Assembly: GCA_964036295.1 (NCBI GenBank) | Contig: OZ038466.1 | Coordinates: 11,132,001 to 11,196,000 of the forward strand | Length of the DNA stretch: 64,000 nt | Direction: 5' to 3' | Source of the DNA: Plumapathes pennacea | Lineage: Eukaryota > Cnidaria > Anthozoa > Antipatharia > Myriopathidae | In this document: positions 51,025 through 63,785 of the stretch, piece by piece | Numbering within the stretch: position 1 is the first letter of the stretch | Layout: each line of letters starts with the position of its first letter | Notes under the pieces: generated by a model | What the model saw: only the letters and a program-made list of their open reading frames with translations | The model's database searches: none | Told to the model about the DNA's origin: nothing | Made by a program: the position numbers and the translations under genes

Positions 51025-52776
51025 ATGTCTTTTAGCAAGCCACAGCCAATTGTACGAACAATAGTCCCAGGGAATCGCACTTTAGACGAGATCTACGAAG
51101 AAGAAGCTCGTGAAATCGTCGATGAAGCCATCGAAAATGCTCGTCGGCGATTGACTGTACATACCGATCAGGATGTTGTCGAGGACCCGGGACGACTCAA
51201 AGAGGAGGAGGAACAGACGGTAGACCCAGAGACAGGTTACGTCATCCCCAACATTAGCTGGATGAGTGCTGATAACTTCACAGTCGCTGGAGGATTAGAG
51301 AAGATCGAAGAATTCATCACGGTACGATGTAGTGAATATAGTAATGATTACACAGATAAAGCAGCATACTGTAGCCGGTGAGATCGTAGAGTCTTAGGAA
51401 AGAACGAAATAGACGTCAGTTTCAGTTCATTAACACCAGAACGTGAATGGTTAACAACTAAAAAGTTCTTCTTTTAACAGTGGGGAACTGAACTGTACAG
51501 TAAGTAAGCATTCTTAGTCCCAAGAGATCTCTTATGAAATTCTCACTGATGGTCATTAAGTGGATTCGAGTTGGTCAGATTATAAATTTAATTTTTTCGA
51601 TTTCTCTGTACTGTACGCCACTCACAGACTTTGTTCAAGGGAAGTTATGGTGTCCTGTGTTTTGTTTTTGTTTTTGTTTTTTTTCTGTTTAGACCTGGGA
51701 GAGGGACCCCAGCTGGCTGCACTGTATTGACTTCCTGCGTGAAGAGGATCATCCGTACAGTAAAAGATATCGCTATGCAGTGAGATGGAGTATACCAACA
51801 AGAAGAAAGCCAATCCCCAGAGCAACAGCATCTGTGTACTTCACTCTCGAAGTCAGCAAATATAAGCCAAAGGTCAGCTTACTCAAATTCACGAGTCACA
51901 GTATTGTCTGAGAAGATCAGGCAGATCCAGACCAGTTTACACCGGTTTATGGAAAAGCAGTCAAATTTTTCAAATTTAGTTCTTAGCCTCTGAAAATGGC
52001 ATTTTGGAGACTGATCTCAAAACTTTTCGCTATAGAAGCTCATGCCTTTGTAGCTCACGCATGAAACCGGTCAAATTTTCTCCTGCATCCACCCCTGCCC
52101 AGTTTCCTTTTTCCATTATACAACATTACAAACTGAGAACCCATGAAAAATTTGATCCATTGCAAAGGGATACTTGAATGTGGCTAAATGTATTTTAGTC
52201 AAAGTTACACTTTGACTCAGAAGCTTTCTAATCATTCTTGGAAAAAGTACCGAATATTCATAATATTTTCCAAATTGTACAATAAGTACAAAGTACTGTA
52301 GCTTTCATGCATGCATTGGCTCTATTCATGCAATCATTCAACTTCATTAGTCATCACTTTCCAACATTCTGGCACTAATGACGGTTTGTTAAATTCCTTC
52401 ACAGACATTTCCAGTTGAAGTATATTACATCTTTGAGACACACAGGCTTGTCCACAGGTATTTGAACACCAAATTAATACAACAGTGTGTGTGTGGGTGG
52501 GTGTGGGTGTGGGTGTGCACATGAAGACTGTGCAGTCTTGCATATAAATGCATGCAGACTGCATGGCATGAGGATCTTTTACTGTGCGTGTGTGCTGAAT
52601 TGTTTCAGGTATACTGACAACAGTGACTCATGCGATTTGAGAGATGTCACCAGTAGAAACAACTAACACAACACATATACATTTTTTGTAGGCCAGGGAA
52701 AACAAGGTTTCGAGAGAAGTGGTTGAAAGACATCATTGAGAGCAAAATAAGACTCATGGAAACTGTTACATTTTGA
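51025..52776 (+). CDS. AKAP14 (AKAP28)-like A-kinase anchoring protein
   Basis: Four exons (51025-51321, 51693-51872, 52405-52457, 52692-52776) join in frame to 204 aa, close to the usual length of about 200 for AKAP14. Residues about 20-45 (EEEAREIVDEAIENARRRL) form a candidate amphipathic helix of the type that binds PKA regulatory subunits. The conserved C-terminal domain contains DNFTVAGGLEKIEEF, WLHCIDFLREEDH, YSKRYRYAVRWSIP, PVEVYYIFETHRLVHRPG and FREKWLKDIIESKI, which I recognise as the AKAP28 family domain. In vertebrates this protein tethers PKA in ciliary axonemes. A role in motile cilia is inferred here. Confidence 0.8.
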
Positions 52777-53932
52777 AGGATCACGCAGTAATATTACTCA
52801 AATAATAATAATATCATATTCTTAGTTTACAAATTTGTTACTTGCTAGATATTTGTTTTGTGGAAGGTGATTGTGTGATGTTTATTGTGTGGTATTTATT
52901 GTGTGGTATTGTTGCCACAGTAAATTACAATAATTTGCATTGCCATTGGTTATATGGTGCACATTTTTCAGTCATATACTGTTCAATTTCTTCATAATTT
53001 TTACATTACTTTTGAACAAGTCTGAAGCCAACCTACTGGTAGAGTACAGTAAACTGGCATTGCACATTATAGCAAGTCTCATTAATAGCAATGGTGTTAA
53101 AGAAACCATTTACTTTATTTTTCATGTACATAAAAACCTTAAAATTTCTTTATAAAATAAATATATTACTATTCAGTAATGCAGCCTCTCTTAAACTATG
53201 TAAAGATGGTCTTGTACATAGGGATAATAAAATATGTCGCAGTTGTTGCTGTGTAAATACAGTATTTTTCTAGTAGATTTGTCACTTAATCCAAGGTTTA
53301 TACTACTGTATAGTACCATTCTTCAAACAGTGCATGGTTTGCAGTTACTTGTTCAAAATAAGATTTCCTCTTGTTGTACTCTACTGCTTTTCACCATACT
53401 AAAATACACAATTATGCATTTGAAAACTAGCTTAGACATCAATAAAATACCACCTGTCAATATTTTAAAGTACTATCTATAAATAACACTGTATTATTGT
53501 TTTGGGTTCCCAGTCATTCTATCCCACATAAAATGTTTTTTTTTTAAACACTATACTAGCATATATTACTGTTGCTTAATTGGAAATCTTCATACTTGAA
53601 ATGAAAATTTGAAATTTTCATACAAATAAAATACTTTCAAATATAGTAGTAAGCCTTACTTTATACAAAGCAGATAAATACAAATCAAGATGTGTCACCA
53701 GAGTTCCTTTCCCCCTCCCCAACCCCTTTGCCCAACCTTTTTCCATCCCTGTCCTCTTCATTCAACTTTTGTCGTGGAATGCCAGCCAGAGTCACCACTG
53801 AGATATCTATTTACTACTCAAACAACCTCCTCCTTCCCTCAAAACTCCTTTGCCTTTTTAATCTTATGAAGGAGAAGGAGAGCCTGTATTGCAGGTCTTG
53901 TGCTCCTAAAATGATGAATCCTCTCACATTCT
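52777..53932. other. Convergent 3' flank of AKAP14 and BLZF1
   Basis: AT-rich sequence with no supported exon. AATAAA at 53156-53161 on the plus strand and several TTTATT (AATAAA on minus) could serve as polyadenylation signals for the two converging genes. Confidence 0.45.
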
Positions 53933-56900
53933 TCACACAACTATCACAGGTCCAGTGCACCTGTTGCAGCAGTCAAATGTCACTCTGAAGCTGTTGGTAG
54001 ACAGTCTGCTTCTGTGACCGTGTCCAATGTACTGCCGCCCCATTCTTTTCATGATGCAGCTAGTGTCCTGCTTTTCTTCTGTCTGAAGGTCCACGTTGTT
54101 GGTGAGAACCTGTAAGGCAAGTTATGACTCTGTTAAACTAATGACCCTAAGGATGAGGTTGGGAGTAGGTGCCCAGTAAGGGAGGTACTGAACCACATTG
54201 TCTGAAGGACCAAGGAGGTATCAATGGCAACCCTGCCACAGCCCACTACCAGGCACTTGTCACACTCTGATAATCAGTGGAGATCTACCATAACAGAACT
54301 TACCATGGGGGAAAGGAAGGAGGGGCAAAGGATCTCCGACTATCTGTCGGAGCATGGGCAAGATCTGCACCAATTAGCAGAAACTGCTGAGCAAGCAGAA
54401 ACTACAATTCCTTAGGACACCCTTGTAGTGATGTACCAATCATCGATTATAAATTGAAAACTTTTAGCGACGTGGCAATCAATTATGTTTGATGCATAAC
54501 CGATTGTTGTGAAAAAATAAATTATTGCGAGAAAAAAAAAAGTAATACAACTTTACATCCTGGTGTGTTTTGTCTTAAACAAGAAAGGAGTTTGCCACTT
54601 CGGGCTCAAACTGAAATGAACGCCAAACAACGACCACTGTAGTAAAAGAAAACAATCAACAAATGCTCGTAGCAAGCTTGTTGCCAGGGTCCTATCTCAG
54701 TGCCATTGCCTTGTTTACACGTTGCACACATGAATTTCAGCCAAACGAGAATGCAGATTTATCCGATTATAATCGATGTTCGATTGGTTTGGACAATCTG
54801 GTTACTTCCAATGATTGATTATGAAACACTATGCCACTGAACAGCATTGCCTCAAGGTTAACTTTGTCTACTGAATTAAATTTAGCCACATAAAACGATG
54901 ATGATGATTGATAACACCAATGATTATGACTATAAAATGATATGATAATATTTTGATAATACTAAAGGTGATCAATCAATCACTGATGATGATAATAATA
55001 AAATGATGAAGACAATGAGATGAATATGATAATGATAATGATAATAGTGATGATAATGGTCACTGATGATGATGGCGATCATGATGAGTTGGATCGATAA
55101 TTAGCACTGCAAAGGTGCACACCTGTATTGCCAGTCTTTCAGCTGGTGTGTGTTCAACAGCTTGATGTGGTTTGGAGTCCATGCTTTGTGTTAACATCAA
55201 AGCTGTGGCTGACAGAGATGGAGATGGAAGAACTTGTTGAGAAAGCTCCAGGGCCTCTTGTGCCAGGCAGTCATTAATGGAAGCCATTTCAAGAATGCTC
55301 TGTTCAAAGGAATCTGTCTTACACTTCAAAATCCCCTCTGTACTGGAATTAGAGCTATACTTTAAGGTATAGCCCAGGGACTGGAGTGACCTGGTAAAGA
55401 GAAGTTAATGTTTTTTTGAATGACTGCAAAAGGTGTGATTGCTTCAAGAGCAGCAAGAAAACCACCACCACAAAAAGGTTAGCAAGTCTAAGCTCTATTC
55501 TCGCAATACTTTTCGAGTTATCGATCGACTAAAATCTCTCATACATTTTCTTATAAAACCCAACCGTGACGTCACACAGTCAATCAGCTTGGGCCGCCTG
55601 TGATTGCTTTAGCCTAACATTGCTACACCTGCTCTGACAAAGGTCTAGCACTTGAAATGTCAGCTTTCAAATACAGGTCTAGGTTTCACACATCAACCTT
55701 TAATTGATTCATTATGTACGTCTTTCTCACACAGTCCAAATCTAGTTCCCCTTAGTGGTAGTTTTCCATTGTAACATTGCTACATTTTTGGATCTTGGTC
55801 CAAACAAGTTTGGCAGCATTATTAGGCCAATCAAAAGCAAAACTTGATGTTTTGTGATAATACTCAAGCGAGTGATGATGGAATTTTCTCGCCCAGCTAC
55901 TCACTGGTCTCTTTGACAAAGTAAAAATCAAATGCAAAACATTGCTTCAATCAGCTTCAATATTGATTGAAAGTATTTTCTCGTACTGTACAGCCTTTGT
56001 GATTTAAGTGCTGAACATGCGATTTCTTTTGGTTTTTGTTTTGTTTTTGTTGGTTTTTACTTTTTCTCTCCTGATCCTTGCCACTTGAGCTTATTTTTAA
56101 ATGTACCTTCTTGTGTTCCTCAGGTACTGCTGCAGTTCTGCTCGTTCTTCAAGTATCTTCTCTAAGGCCTGCTGGGCTTGCCTGTGTCTCGCGTATAGTG
56201 TGGCCTTCCAACTGGACAGCTCATCAGACAGCATCCTACAAATAAAAACACACATGATAAATATACAACCTGGTTCAATTCTGTGCAAAGTTTAACAATC
56301 CACAATCTAGGATCTTATTATCATGACATATAAATATTACTTGCCAGTAGATTATGTTCACCTCCCGATTATAAGAAATATATTGTGGAGCAATAAAATG
56401 TTACTAAAAATGATTGGGATGTTTTGAAAAAGAGCTTCAGATAAATGAAGTCTAAAAAACAAAAACAAACTCTATTATATATCATTATTATTTTTAACAC
56501 ATTGTATAGTTGTACATTTTTTATAACATTGTTACATTATATTGTGGTGCTGTACATAAAATAGTTTACACAATAAATTGTATATCTTAAAATAATTATA
56601 ATGTTGATGATAAAGTTTGAGAATAGATGAACCCCTGGCTCTCCTGCATTTTACTTATTTTGTTTTCAGTATTACTTGTTAGATTTGTACTCTGTTAGTA
56701 AGTTGTAGTTTTCATTTCTAATTTTATTTTTACACATAATTCGTCTTTTTAGCATCAGGTCCCTTTCTCAGCGTTGAAAGAAAGGTACCATTAAATCATA
56801 CACATATTGTAACTTCACTCATGGTATACATGCATTACATATTATCTTTACCAGTGCTCGACATTAAGGTTTTAGGTTGGTTGCCCTTCAGACTGTAGAT

Positions 56901-59015
56901 TGACTTCAAGCAATAGCAAGTTTCATAATTTCTGGTTGCCCGGCCCTAAATTTACTTGCCGACCAAAATTTTTGGTTGCCTGAGAGATAGCGGGCAACCG
57001 TTACTGTCAAGCACTGTTTGCCCTGTCCAATTCACCTGCTGGCCAGAAATTTAGTTCTCCACACATCACATTCTATCTCCAGCCTGTCTGACTCCTCAGC
57101 GTACTCTTCTGACATCTTTTTCCAGTGTTCTATTGCCACAGTCTGCTGGGCACTCTGTTGTACTAAGGCTTCTAATCTGAACAAAATAAATAAATAGATA
57201 TTATGTAAACAATCATGATGGTTCTGTTCTCCATCAGATTAATTCCTAAAATTCTATCAGGTACCATATACAGTTGGAAACAGCAGGCATGATACTACAG
57301 AAAATTAATATAATATTACTTACACTACATGTCTTGAAATGGTGCACTAATTTAATGTTCAAATCAAGAGTAAAATATTACCTGTTTTCAAGATCTTCAC
57401 CAACTGATGCCACCAGCAATTGCTTTATTTCAGCATTCACCTGCAATTCATAGTGAAAGTTTAGCAATTTTAACTCCTAAAAGTCACAGTACAAAATTTA
57501 GAAACTATAATATTGTATCATGAGTAACATTGTGAGATTTGATTCATCAGCTCTTCAGAGCCCATGTTCTCTTAACCTTCAAGTATTTCCTGTTTCCTGG
57601 ACAAAAATAATTATCTAGATCTATAGGACACCTATTTCAGCAGGCTCTAACAACTCAAACATTTCACATTGTCTTACAAATCTATGATTATTTATAAATA
57701 ACCATTTTACAGATTCATAATCCAGATTCTCCCAAACTTTTACCAGGAAAATATATGGGTAATGTAGTGAGGATTGATACTTCAATCAGTTTTCATCTGA
57801 GCAAGCTATCAAGCAAAGATCTCCATGCTGTATACAATGTATGTACAATATATCTCAGGTGAAAGACTGATAGAGAATTTTGAAGTTGATCACTCCCCTG
57901 GATGAATACTCAACAGCAATACATTGGATCACCTGCTTTCCAATATTGAAAGGGTACAGGGGACAAACTTAACATTGTTACTGTTTCAATTCTGTACCTT
58001 TGCTTGCACACCAAGTTGTACCACTAGTTTGGTCTTTTCCTCCACCAGTTTAGAGTTCCTTTCCTCAAGCTCTTGGATGATAGAATGAGTTTCCATAAAC
58101 TCTGCCCCACGCTCTACAACTGTTGTCTTAAAGACACTTCCCACCTCTTCCTGACTGTCCTCTGTGCTTTGAGTCATTTCTTGATTTGTGACTTGCACAG
58201 ACAAATCCAGGGGTGTATTATGAACTTGATCCAGTCTTGTTGAAAATGGCGAGTGCAATGCCGCTGGAACTTCAGCTTTAGATGGCTGTAGACTGGATGT
58301 GAGCTTGGCATCTTGGATTGTTGGAGAAAGCTCAGAAATATTTTTTGTGAGGCTGGTTTTTCCCTCAGATTCATTGTAAACTACTGATTTTTCTGTTGAA
58401 GAAGTGGTACTTAACTTCTTAATTTCCTTAGAGTTATCATAGTTTCTCTGGCCATCAATACGATCATGGGTCAGAAACCCTCTCAGTTTAACACTTCCAT
58501 TTATATTGTTTATTTGTGACATTTGATTGTGTAACTGATGTGGGACACTACTCGCCAATTCACCAGAGCTTTTTCTAGGACTGAGTTCAGGGCTGTCACT
58601 AGAACTGAATTCCATTCCATCTCCTCTGGATCTTGGTACTTTCCTATAATCTGAACAGAGAGACACCATGATATCAGAAAAGAACAATATATTAACGTTG
58701 GTATTTTGTAGTTGCTAAAGTGATAGCACACAAAGATTAAAAGATGTGTGTACAGTAATATTAAGACTGGTATATTATGCTGATACTAATTTGTAACATG
58801 GTTCACACTGGCCTGCTGTTAGTAGTGATGACGGTTATAGTGAGGATGCTATTATAATGAGGAGGAGAAAGATTGATGATAATGACGGTGATGATGATGG
58901 TAGTGGTGATGATGGTGTGATGATGATGATGGTGATGATGATGATCGTGGTGGTGATGATAATGATGGTGATGATGATGATGGTGATGATGGTGATGATG
59001 GTGATGATGATGATA

Positions 59016-59054
<39 letters not shown>

Positions 59055-59081
59055 GTGATGATGGTGATGATGATGATGATA

Positions 59082-59117
<36 letters not shown>

Positions 59118-60073
59118 GTGATGATGGTGATGGTGATGATGATGATGATAATGATGATGATGATGATGGTGATGATGGTGGTAATGGTGATAATGGTGGT
59201 AGTGATGATGGGCTGGTGATGATGATGATGGTGGTAATCACGAAAAAACATTAAGGTGCACATGAAGATGCATACAGCACCTAAAAATTCCTGTGTAGTC
59301 CCAGTCTTGATTGGCAGCACAAGGTCATGTAAGGGCAGCCTGCAAAACATAGGATGGCATCAAGTGGTTTTAAACATTATTCATAACCCTTTCTGACAGG
59401 AAGTGGGTGGCCAAACAAAACCCAATTTGTTGTAAAGTAAGAAATTTGCTTGACTTCATTATATTGGGAGAGTGGGAGTCCATTGGCCAGCAGGGCTTTA
59501 CCTTTCCATTGCAAGTGGATGAGGTTCCAAAAACTGGTGAGAATCAGCCATCTTCGATCTCAACACCACTATCAATTTATTTGCTCTAAATGCCTGAAAT
59601 AAAGATGTGAAATGTTGTGATGAGAATGAAGTACTTTTGAATCTTCAGTGACAATCTACCTGGTTCAACATCTCAACTTACAGTATAGACGATACTTTAA
59701 TCAAATTATTGACATTACACAAAAGCGCTGGTCTGGGTGCACCAAATCGTACGGTATTGTTACACAAGACAAATGTGACTCTGTGGGGAACATGTACAAG
59801 ATTTGCGGGCACGCGATATTGATAAACTATTACATCATAGAGACAGAGTTGACGAAATCTATGCACGAAACAGTTAGTCAAACAATGCATATGCACCGGA
59901 AACAACTATTAACTCACACGAGCTCTACTGATTAACATTTAATTTAGTAATGTATGAAGAATTAAGCTACCTGCACGGAGATTTGTACCTCTAATATGTC
60001 GATCCTTACCGCGATATATTGGTTATCTTCAAAGAACAGCTAAAATATCAACGCACTTACCCACGTCCGCCAT
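53933..60073 (-). CDS. Golgin-45 / BLZF1-like
   Basis: Seven coding exons (60061-60073, 57998-58650, 57382-57440, 57036-57176, 56107-56235, 55123-55390, 53933-54109) give 479 aa. The first exon is only 13 nt (MADVG). A Ser-rich, poorly conserved N-terminal half (residues about 5-200) is followed by coiled coil: IIQELEERNSKLVEEKTKL, KQLLVASVGEDLENR, then IECDVWRTKFLASR and LSDELSSWKATLYARHRQA. These blocks are hallmarks of golgin-45. The C-terminus FDCCNRCTGPVIVV keeps the paired cysteines and hydrophobic end that bind the GRASP55 PDZ domain through a zinc site. It acts at medial Golgi cisternae with Rab2 and GRASP55 in stacking and secretion. It is somewhat longer than the roughly 400-aa vertebrate protein because of the N-terminal region. 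Confidence 0.87.
54897..55085. repeat. Degenerate GATGAT repeat in BLZF1 intron
   Basis: Interrupted GAT/AATGAT units on the plus strand cover about 190 bp up to just left of coding exon 6. Confidence 0.8.
56852..57017. mobile_element. MITE-like repeat, family B
   Basis: It starts CAGTGCTCGACATTAAGG and ends ACTGTCAAGCACTG, so the termini are inverted (CAGTGCTTGACA). The interior has repeated GGTTGCC and its complement GGCAACC. The element stops about 19 bp from BLZF1 coding exon 4, next to its donor site. Confidence 0.65.
57700..57900. mobile_element. MITE-like dispersed repeat, family A (degraded copy)
   Basis: CAGATTCTCCCAAAC, TTCATCTGAGCAAGCTATCA and GAATTTTGAAGTTGATCACTC are shared with other copies of the family. 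It lies in a BLZF1 intron. Confidence 0.5.
58871..59236. repeat. Long GAT/GGT trinucleotide microsatellite
   Basis: About 365 bp of (GAT)n with interspersed GGT and AAT lie in BLZF1 intron 1. Poly-Ile, poly-Ser and poly-Met frames on both strands come from this tract. Confidence 0.95.
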
Positions 60074-60459
60074 TTTTACGTGTCTTTCCCAGAGTTCTTA
60101 GCGCGCTTTACTATTATTGACTGAGTGGGGTAGGGTAGAGATTGGCAATCTTATGATATAGTTCATCTGCTTAAGACAAAGCTGAGCGTTCAAACACAAA
60201 ATTAGGGTATTTTACACGAATTTTTCATTTATTCAAATAACAATTGCAGTCGATTGTTGTGATGTCAAATAAAAATGGTTGCACTCCACACTCCTCCCCT
60301 GTTAAAAAGGTTTTGTAGATCCAGCTGTTCGCTGGCCAAATTATTTACGGCGCGCTTTGTTTGAAATGGCGGACGGTGTGATTATGAAGTGCTGCCGCGA
60401 CATTTTTGGTTCGCTTTTATCCACTGTGTACTGATCACCTCGCAACACAGAAAGGAAAG
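60074..60459. promoter_or_regulatory. Divergent promoter interval, BLZF1 / TMTC4
   Basis: 386 bp lie between the two divergent start codons. A plus-strand ATG at 60366 opens a 22-codon frame (MADGVIMKCC and onward) ending in TGA at 60432-60434, 25 nt before the TMTC4 ATG. It would be an upstream ORF if transcription starts left of it. Confidence 0.45.
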
Positions 60460-62996
60460 ATGGCTGGAAGAACGAGGTATAATTTTAGGAGAAGGGGTTT
60501 GGAGCGGGAAGGTGGAGTCGGAAGTAACGAAGTGGAACCTTTAGCCGCGCAAGAAGAAGTACGAAACGGCAAAGCGGCTTTTCATTTTACGAAACCCGCC
60601 AAGAAGGAGCCGATTCACGACATTGATAGCCATTTGCCATTCCCAAGATTATCTTTTAAAACAGCAGCAGCGCTCATTATGTGTGTATCAATGGCTGTTT
60701 ATTGGAATTCGTGTTATGGAGACTTCGTATTTGACGATTCAGAAGCGATTATCAACAACAAAGATCTCCGACCAGAAACTTCTTTGGCCTCTCTGTTCAT
60801 GCACGACTTCTGGGGAGGAAATTTAACCTCAAACACAAGCCACAAAAGCTACCGTCCTGTTACTGTTCTGACATTTCGTTTGAACTATTGGCTGGCAGGT
60901 GGACTCAAGCCATTTGGTTATCATCTACTAAACGTTTTTATTTACGCCTTTGTTTGTGCGATCTCGCTGTGCGTTTTCTCCATCATATTTGGAGGATCTT
61001 CGAGCGTCGGAAACAAGCGTTTTGGAGCTCCAAGAGCGAGTCTTCTTTGTGCTCTGTTATTCACTCTTCATCCAATCCACACCGAAAGCGTAAGAACTGG
61101 CCAGAGTTAATTATTTTATTTTGATGTTTAAAATTAAGCTAGCATACACACTGGGAGTTGGAACAAAAGCTGTGTATACACGAGTTATACAAAGTTTCGT
61201 TTGCCAGCTCTCAGCACGTGTTAAACCATTACTTTTATGACATTACACCTGAGGTTCATTTCTGTTCATTAGTTTTAATCATTGTTTTTACCTTTAATTT
61301 GTTTCTTTGATTTATTTTAATGTTTATAATTGAGTATTGAATATGGTCTTGAGTAAGTTTTATTTACTACTAACTATTTGGGATGAATCATGATTACTGA
61401 CAGAGGAAACAATATTATAGTTCAAGTATAATATTATTTAATTATGCATAACAAGATGCACTGATACCACATGACAGTATTAAACCTGAGCCCAGCAAAC
61501 ATAAATGTTTAATTTGCAGTGTATAGAAAAAATGCCAAGGCCAAATTATTTCTGTTCAATGAACCTGATTCTGCAAATAGGCAGACCTAAGCTTGCATTT
61601 TGGTTTTCTTAGCAGTCACAGATTAATTTATCATATTAGCACCAGACATCTCCCAGAATTTGGTAATTTTTTTATGACAACGCAATTTTGAACCTGACTT
61701 TTTGTTTGTATGTTTTTCACTTCACATTTTCAAGAAGTTATTCTTTGTCCAAATTATACACTTGGCCTAAAAACAGAAGGTAGAAACATTTAGCTGATTA
61801 ATATTCATGATTAGAGCCTGCAGGTGCACAGCAGATGTCATTACACAATTTACACCTCCCAGGCTGGTTGGAATGTTTTTAAAAACAAGTCCAAGGTGAA
61901 ACTGAAAAAAGCTTTCAAAAAATTTGACACTTTTTGCGAAGCTGTAGACATTTCATTTGGTGAATAGTGGCTTTGGTATACTCAAGTGTCATTTGCCCTG
62001 TAATACAAACAAAATATGCAAATGATCAAGGATAAAATTACAATATGCCATCTTATCATACAAAACAATGATAGTTGCTTGGCTGTAAAGAGAGCATGTT
62101 TTTCATCTTTTCATAAAACCCCGAGATTCAAGAGGAGGGGGACGGACACCCCTTGCCCAGCTGCTGTGAGTTTATCATCAACCAAAATCATTTTCCCTAT
62201 AATAGGCCATTTCCGCAATGCCTTGTGTGAACGTGAAAGTGAGGCCTGGTAGTAAGCCTTTCTGATGAAAATTACTGTCACTCACATGTTATAAATTTCA
62301 TGCAATTCAAACTCATTTTAATGAGGCCTCATAAGGTCTCATGTCTGTTATCAGACTGGTAGGCTTAATAAGTAAGGGGGACTTCTGGAATTTATGGTAT
62401 AGTCTTTAGTTGGTATTGATTGTTAATGTTAAAGGAATAGAGCATGCGTCAGCATGCTATGTTGAATTATAGAAGCATGCAGGAATTTGAAAGAACACGA
62501 GAGAAGTTTGGAGAAGCACGATGCTGCGGAGTACTTCTCCAAACTTCTCTCGTGTTCTTTCAAATTCCCAAGTGCTTTGATAACTCAGCATGGCATGCTG
62601 GCAAGTGCTCTATTCCTTTTATAAGATAAGGCAAACGACAACTTTGCAAGAACAACAAGAAAAAGAATCAAGTTTGACACAAGCTGATATCAAATTGACA
62701 TGCACATGCTATGTTGGGTTATATTGCGTATGGAATTTGTCAGCGTTCATCAATCAGATTGTGTGATTATCCACCTTATCTAATAATACTCAGTGTTGGT
62801 GGGGTATGCAAGTATGTGGCTTTCCTCTGAGTTTGTTCCTTCACTTTTGTGTAAGTGATGATATTGTGCTTTTAATCACACTGTCTTTTTCCTGTTTATT
62901 ATTTGCAGGTGGCTGGTGTTGTAGGACGCGCTGAGCTGTGTTGTGCTCTGTGTTTTTTCCTCTCGTTCTTGATGTATGCCTATTCTTGCCAAGCAG
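60460..62996 (+). CDS. TMTC4-like O-mannosyltransferase (5' end only)
   Basis: Exon 1 (60460-61089) and exon 2 (62909-62996) are in the window; the gene continues beyond it. The 239 codons seen include a basic cytoplasmic N-terminus, a first membrane segment (ALIMCVSMAVYW) and the luminal FVFDDSEAIINNKDL motif with the Asp pair expected of GT-C glycosyltransferases. SHKSYRPVTVLTFRLNYWL follows, with more hydrophobic helices and HPIHTESVAGVVGRAEL spanning the splice junction. TMTC proteins add O-mannose to cadherins in the ER and carry C-terminal TPR repeats, which are not visible here. The wording of the FDDSEAI block favours TMTC4 over TMTC1-3. Confidence 0.87.
62429..62621. mobile_element. 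Hairpin MITE with TTA duplication (Harbinger-like)
   Basis: AAGGAATAGAGCA (from 62432) and its inverse complement TGCTCTATTCCTT (to 62618) form the ends, flanked by TTA on both sides. Inside, GGAATTTGAAAGAACACGAG... pairs almost perfectly for about 35 bp with sequence 17 bp further on. Three-base TTA/TAA duplications are typical of PIF/Harbinger-related MITEs. Confidence 0.75.
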
Positions 62997-63128
62997 GTGA
63001 GTTCTAAACTTAGGTGTATAACTCTAGTCAGTAGTGCCGGGGTGACTCTTGTGCTAGGGTAACCCTCATTCAGATGTAATACCAGCTCTTAAGAGAACTT
63101 GGTTGACTGCGTCAGCGTGGCGGAAGAC

Positions 63129-63230
63129 AAACTGGTGTATCAACTATTAAGTGTTGATGAGGGTAATGGAATGCCGTCTCTTTTACGGCGTTCCATTACC
63201 CTCATCAACACTTAGTTGATACACCAGTTT
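63129..63230. repeat. 102-bp long hairpin
   Basis: AAACTGGTGTATCAACT... pairs over about 46 bp with its inverse complement ending at 63230. There is one 3-nt bulge, one mismatch and a 7-nt loop (CTCTTTT). It could be a foldback transposon remnant or a small-RNA precursor. Confidence 0.8.
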
Positions 63231-63420
63231 TTCATTCAGATGCCTCCTTCAAATGACTCCCTGATAGTAAACAGGTTTGTAGTCTAATGTGAGCTAGCTA
63301 TCCACAAAATAATCCCCGAGCGAAGCGAAGCGAAGTGAGGGTAATAATCACGGCTCTAATGCAGCAAATTCGCTTTGTGTGGAGACTCCAAGCGAGTCGC
63401 CATCTCGAAATCTAATGTTC

Positions 63421-63455
63421 GTCAGTCAGTCTGTCAGTCTGTCAGTCTGTCATAG
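63421..63455. repeat. GTCAGTCT short tandem repeat
   Basis: Four to five units of CAGTCTGT occur in what is probably TMTC4 intron 2. Confidence 0.85.
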
Positions 63456-63559
63456 GGCGACCTCTAAGGCAATGACGTAATAATAATTATCGATTAGCAT
63501 CAAAGCGAGGTCAAACAAAGGTTTGAACGAAGCAACAACTGTACGTAACTGCGTTCACG

Positions 63560-63785
63560 AAGATGAATTTGAAAACTGGAAAACTTGACACAGCACGGTC
63601 TCGCGAAGCTTGTCTGCAAAAGAGAAGGGAACTAGCCGGGCAAAGCGAAATCGTGAAACAATCGAACAGCGCCAAATAAATATGTCTAGAGAAAAGACGA
63701 CAAACATTTGATAACCGACAGCATCATGAACGGAAGCGTGCCGAAGAAGATCAAGCAAATCGGGAGCTTCAGACACCATCTTGTG
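63560..63785 (+). pseudogene. Degenerate Arg/Glu/Gln-rich coding remnant
   Basis: Joining plus-strand frames gives basic repetitive peptide such as RAKRNRETIEQRQINMSRE, then RQTFDNRQHHERKRAEEDQ, with stops and a frame change between. Such Arg-rich repeats resemble the N-terminal parts of some transposon proteins, including Helitron-like ones, but the identity is not established. Confidence 0.3.

Noticed and set aside
58835-59350. Long poly-Ile, poly-Ser and poly-Met open frames on both strands
   Set aside because: They are read from the (GAT)n microsatellite; there is no start context, splice structure or family similarity.
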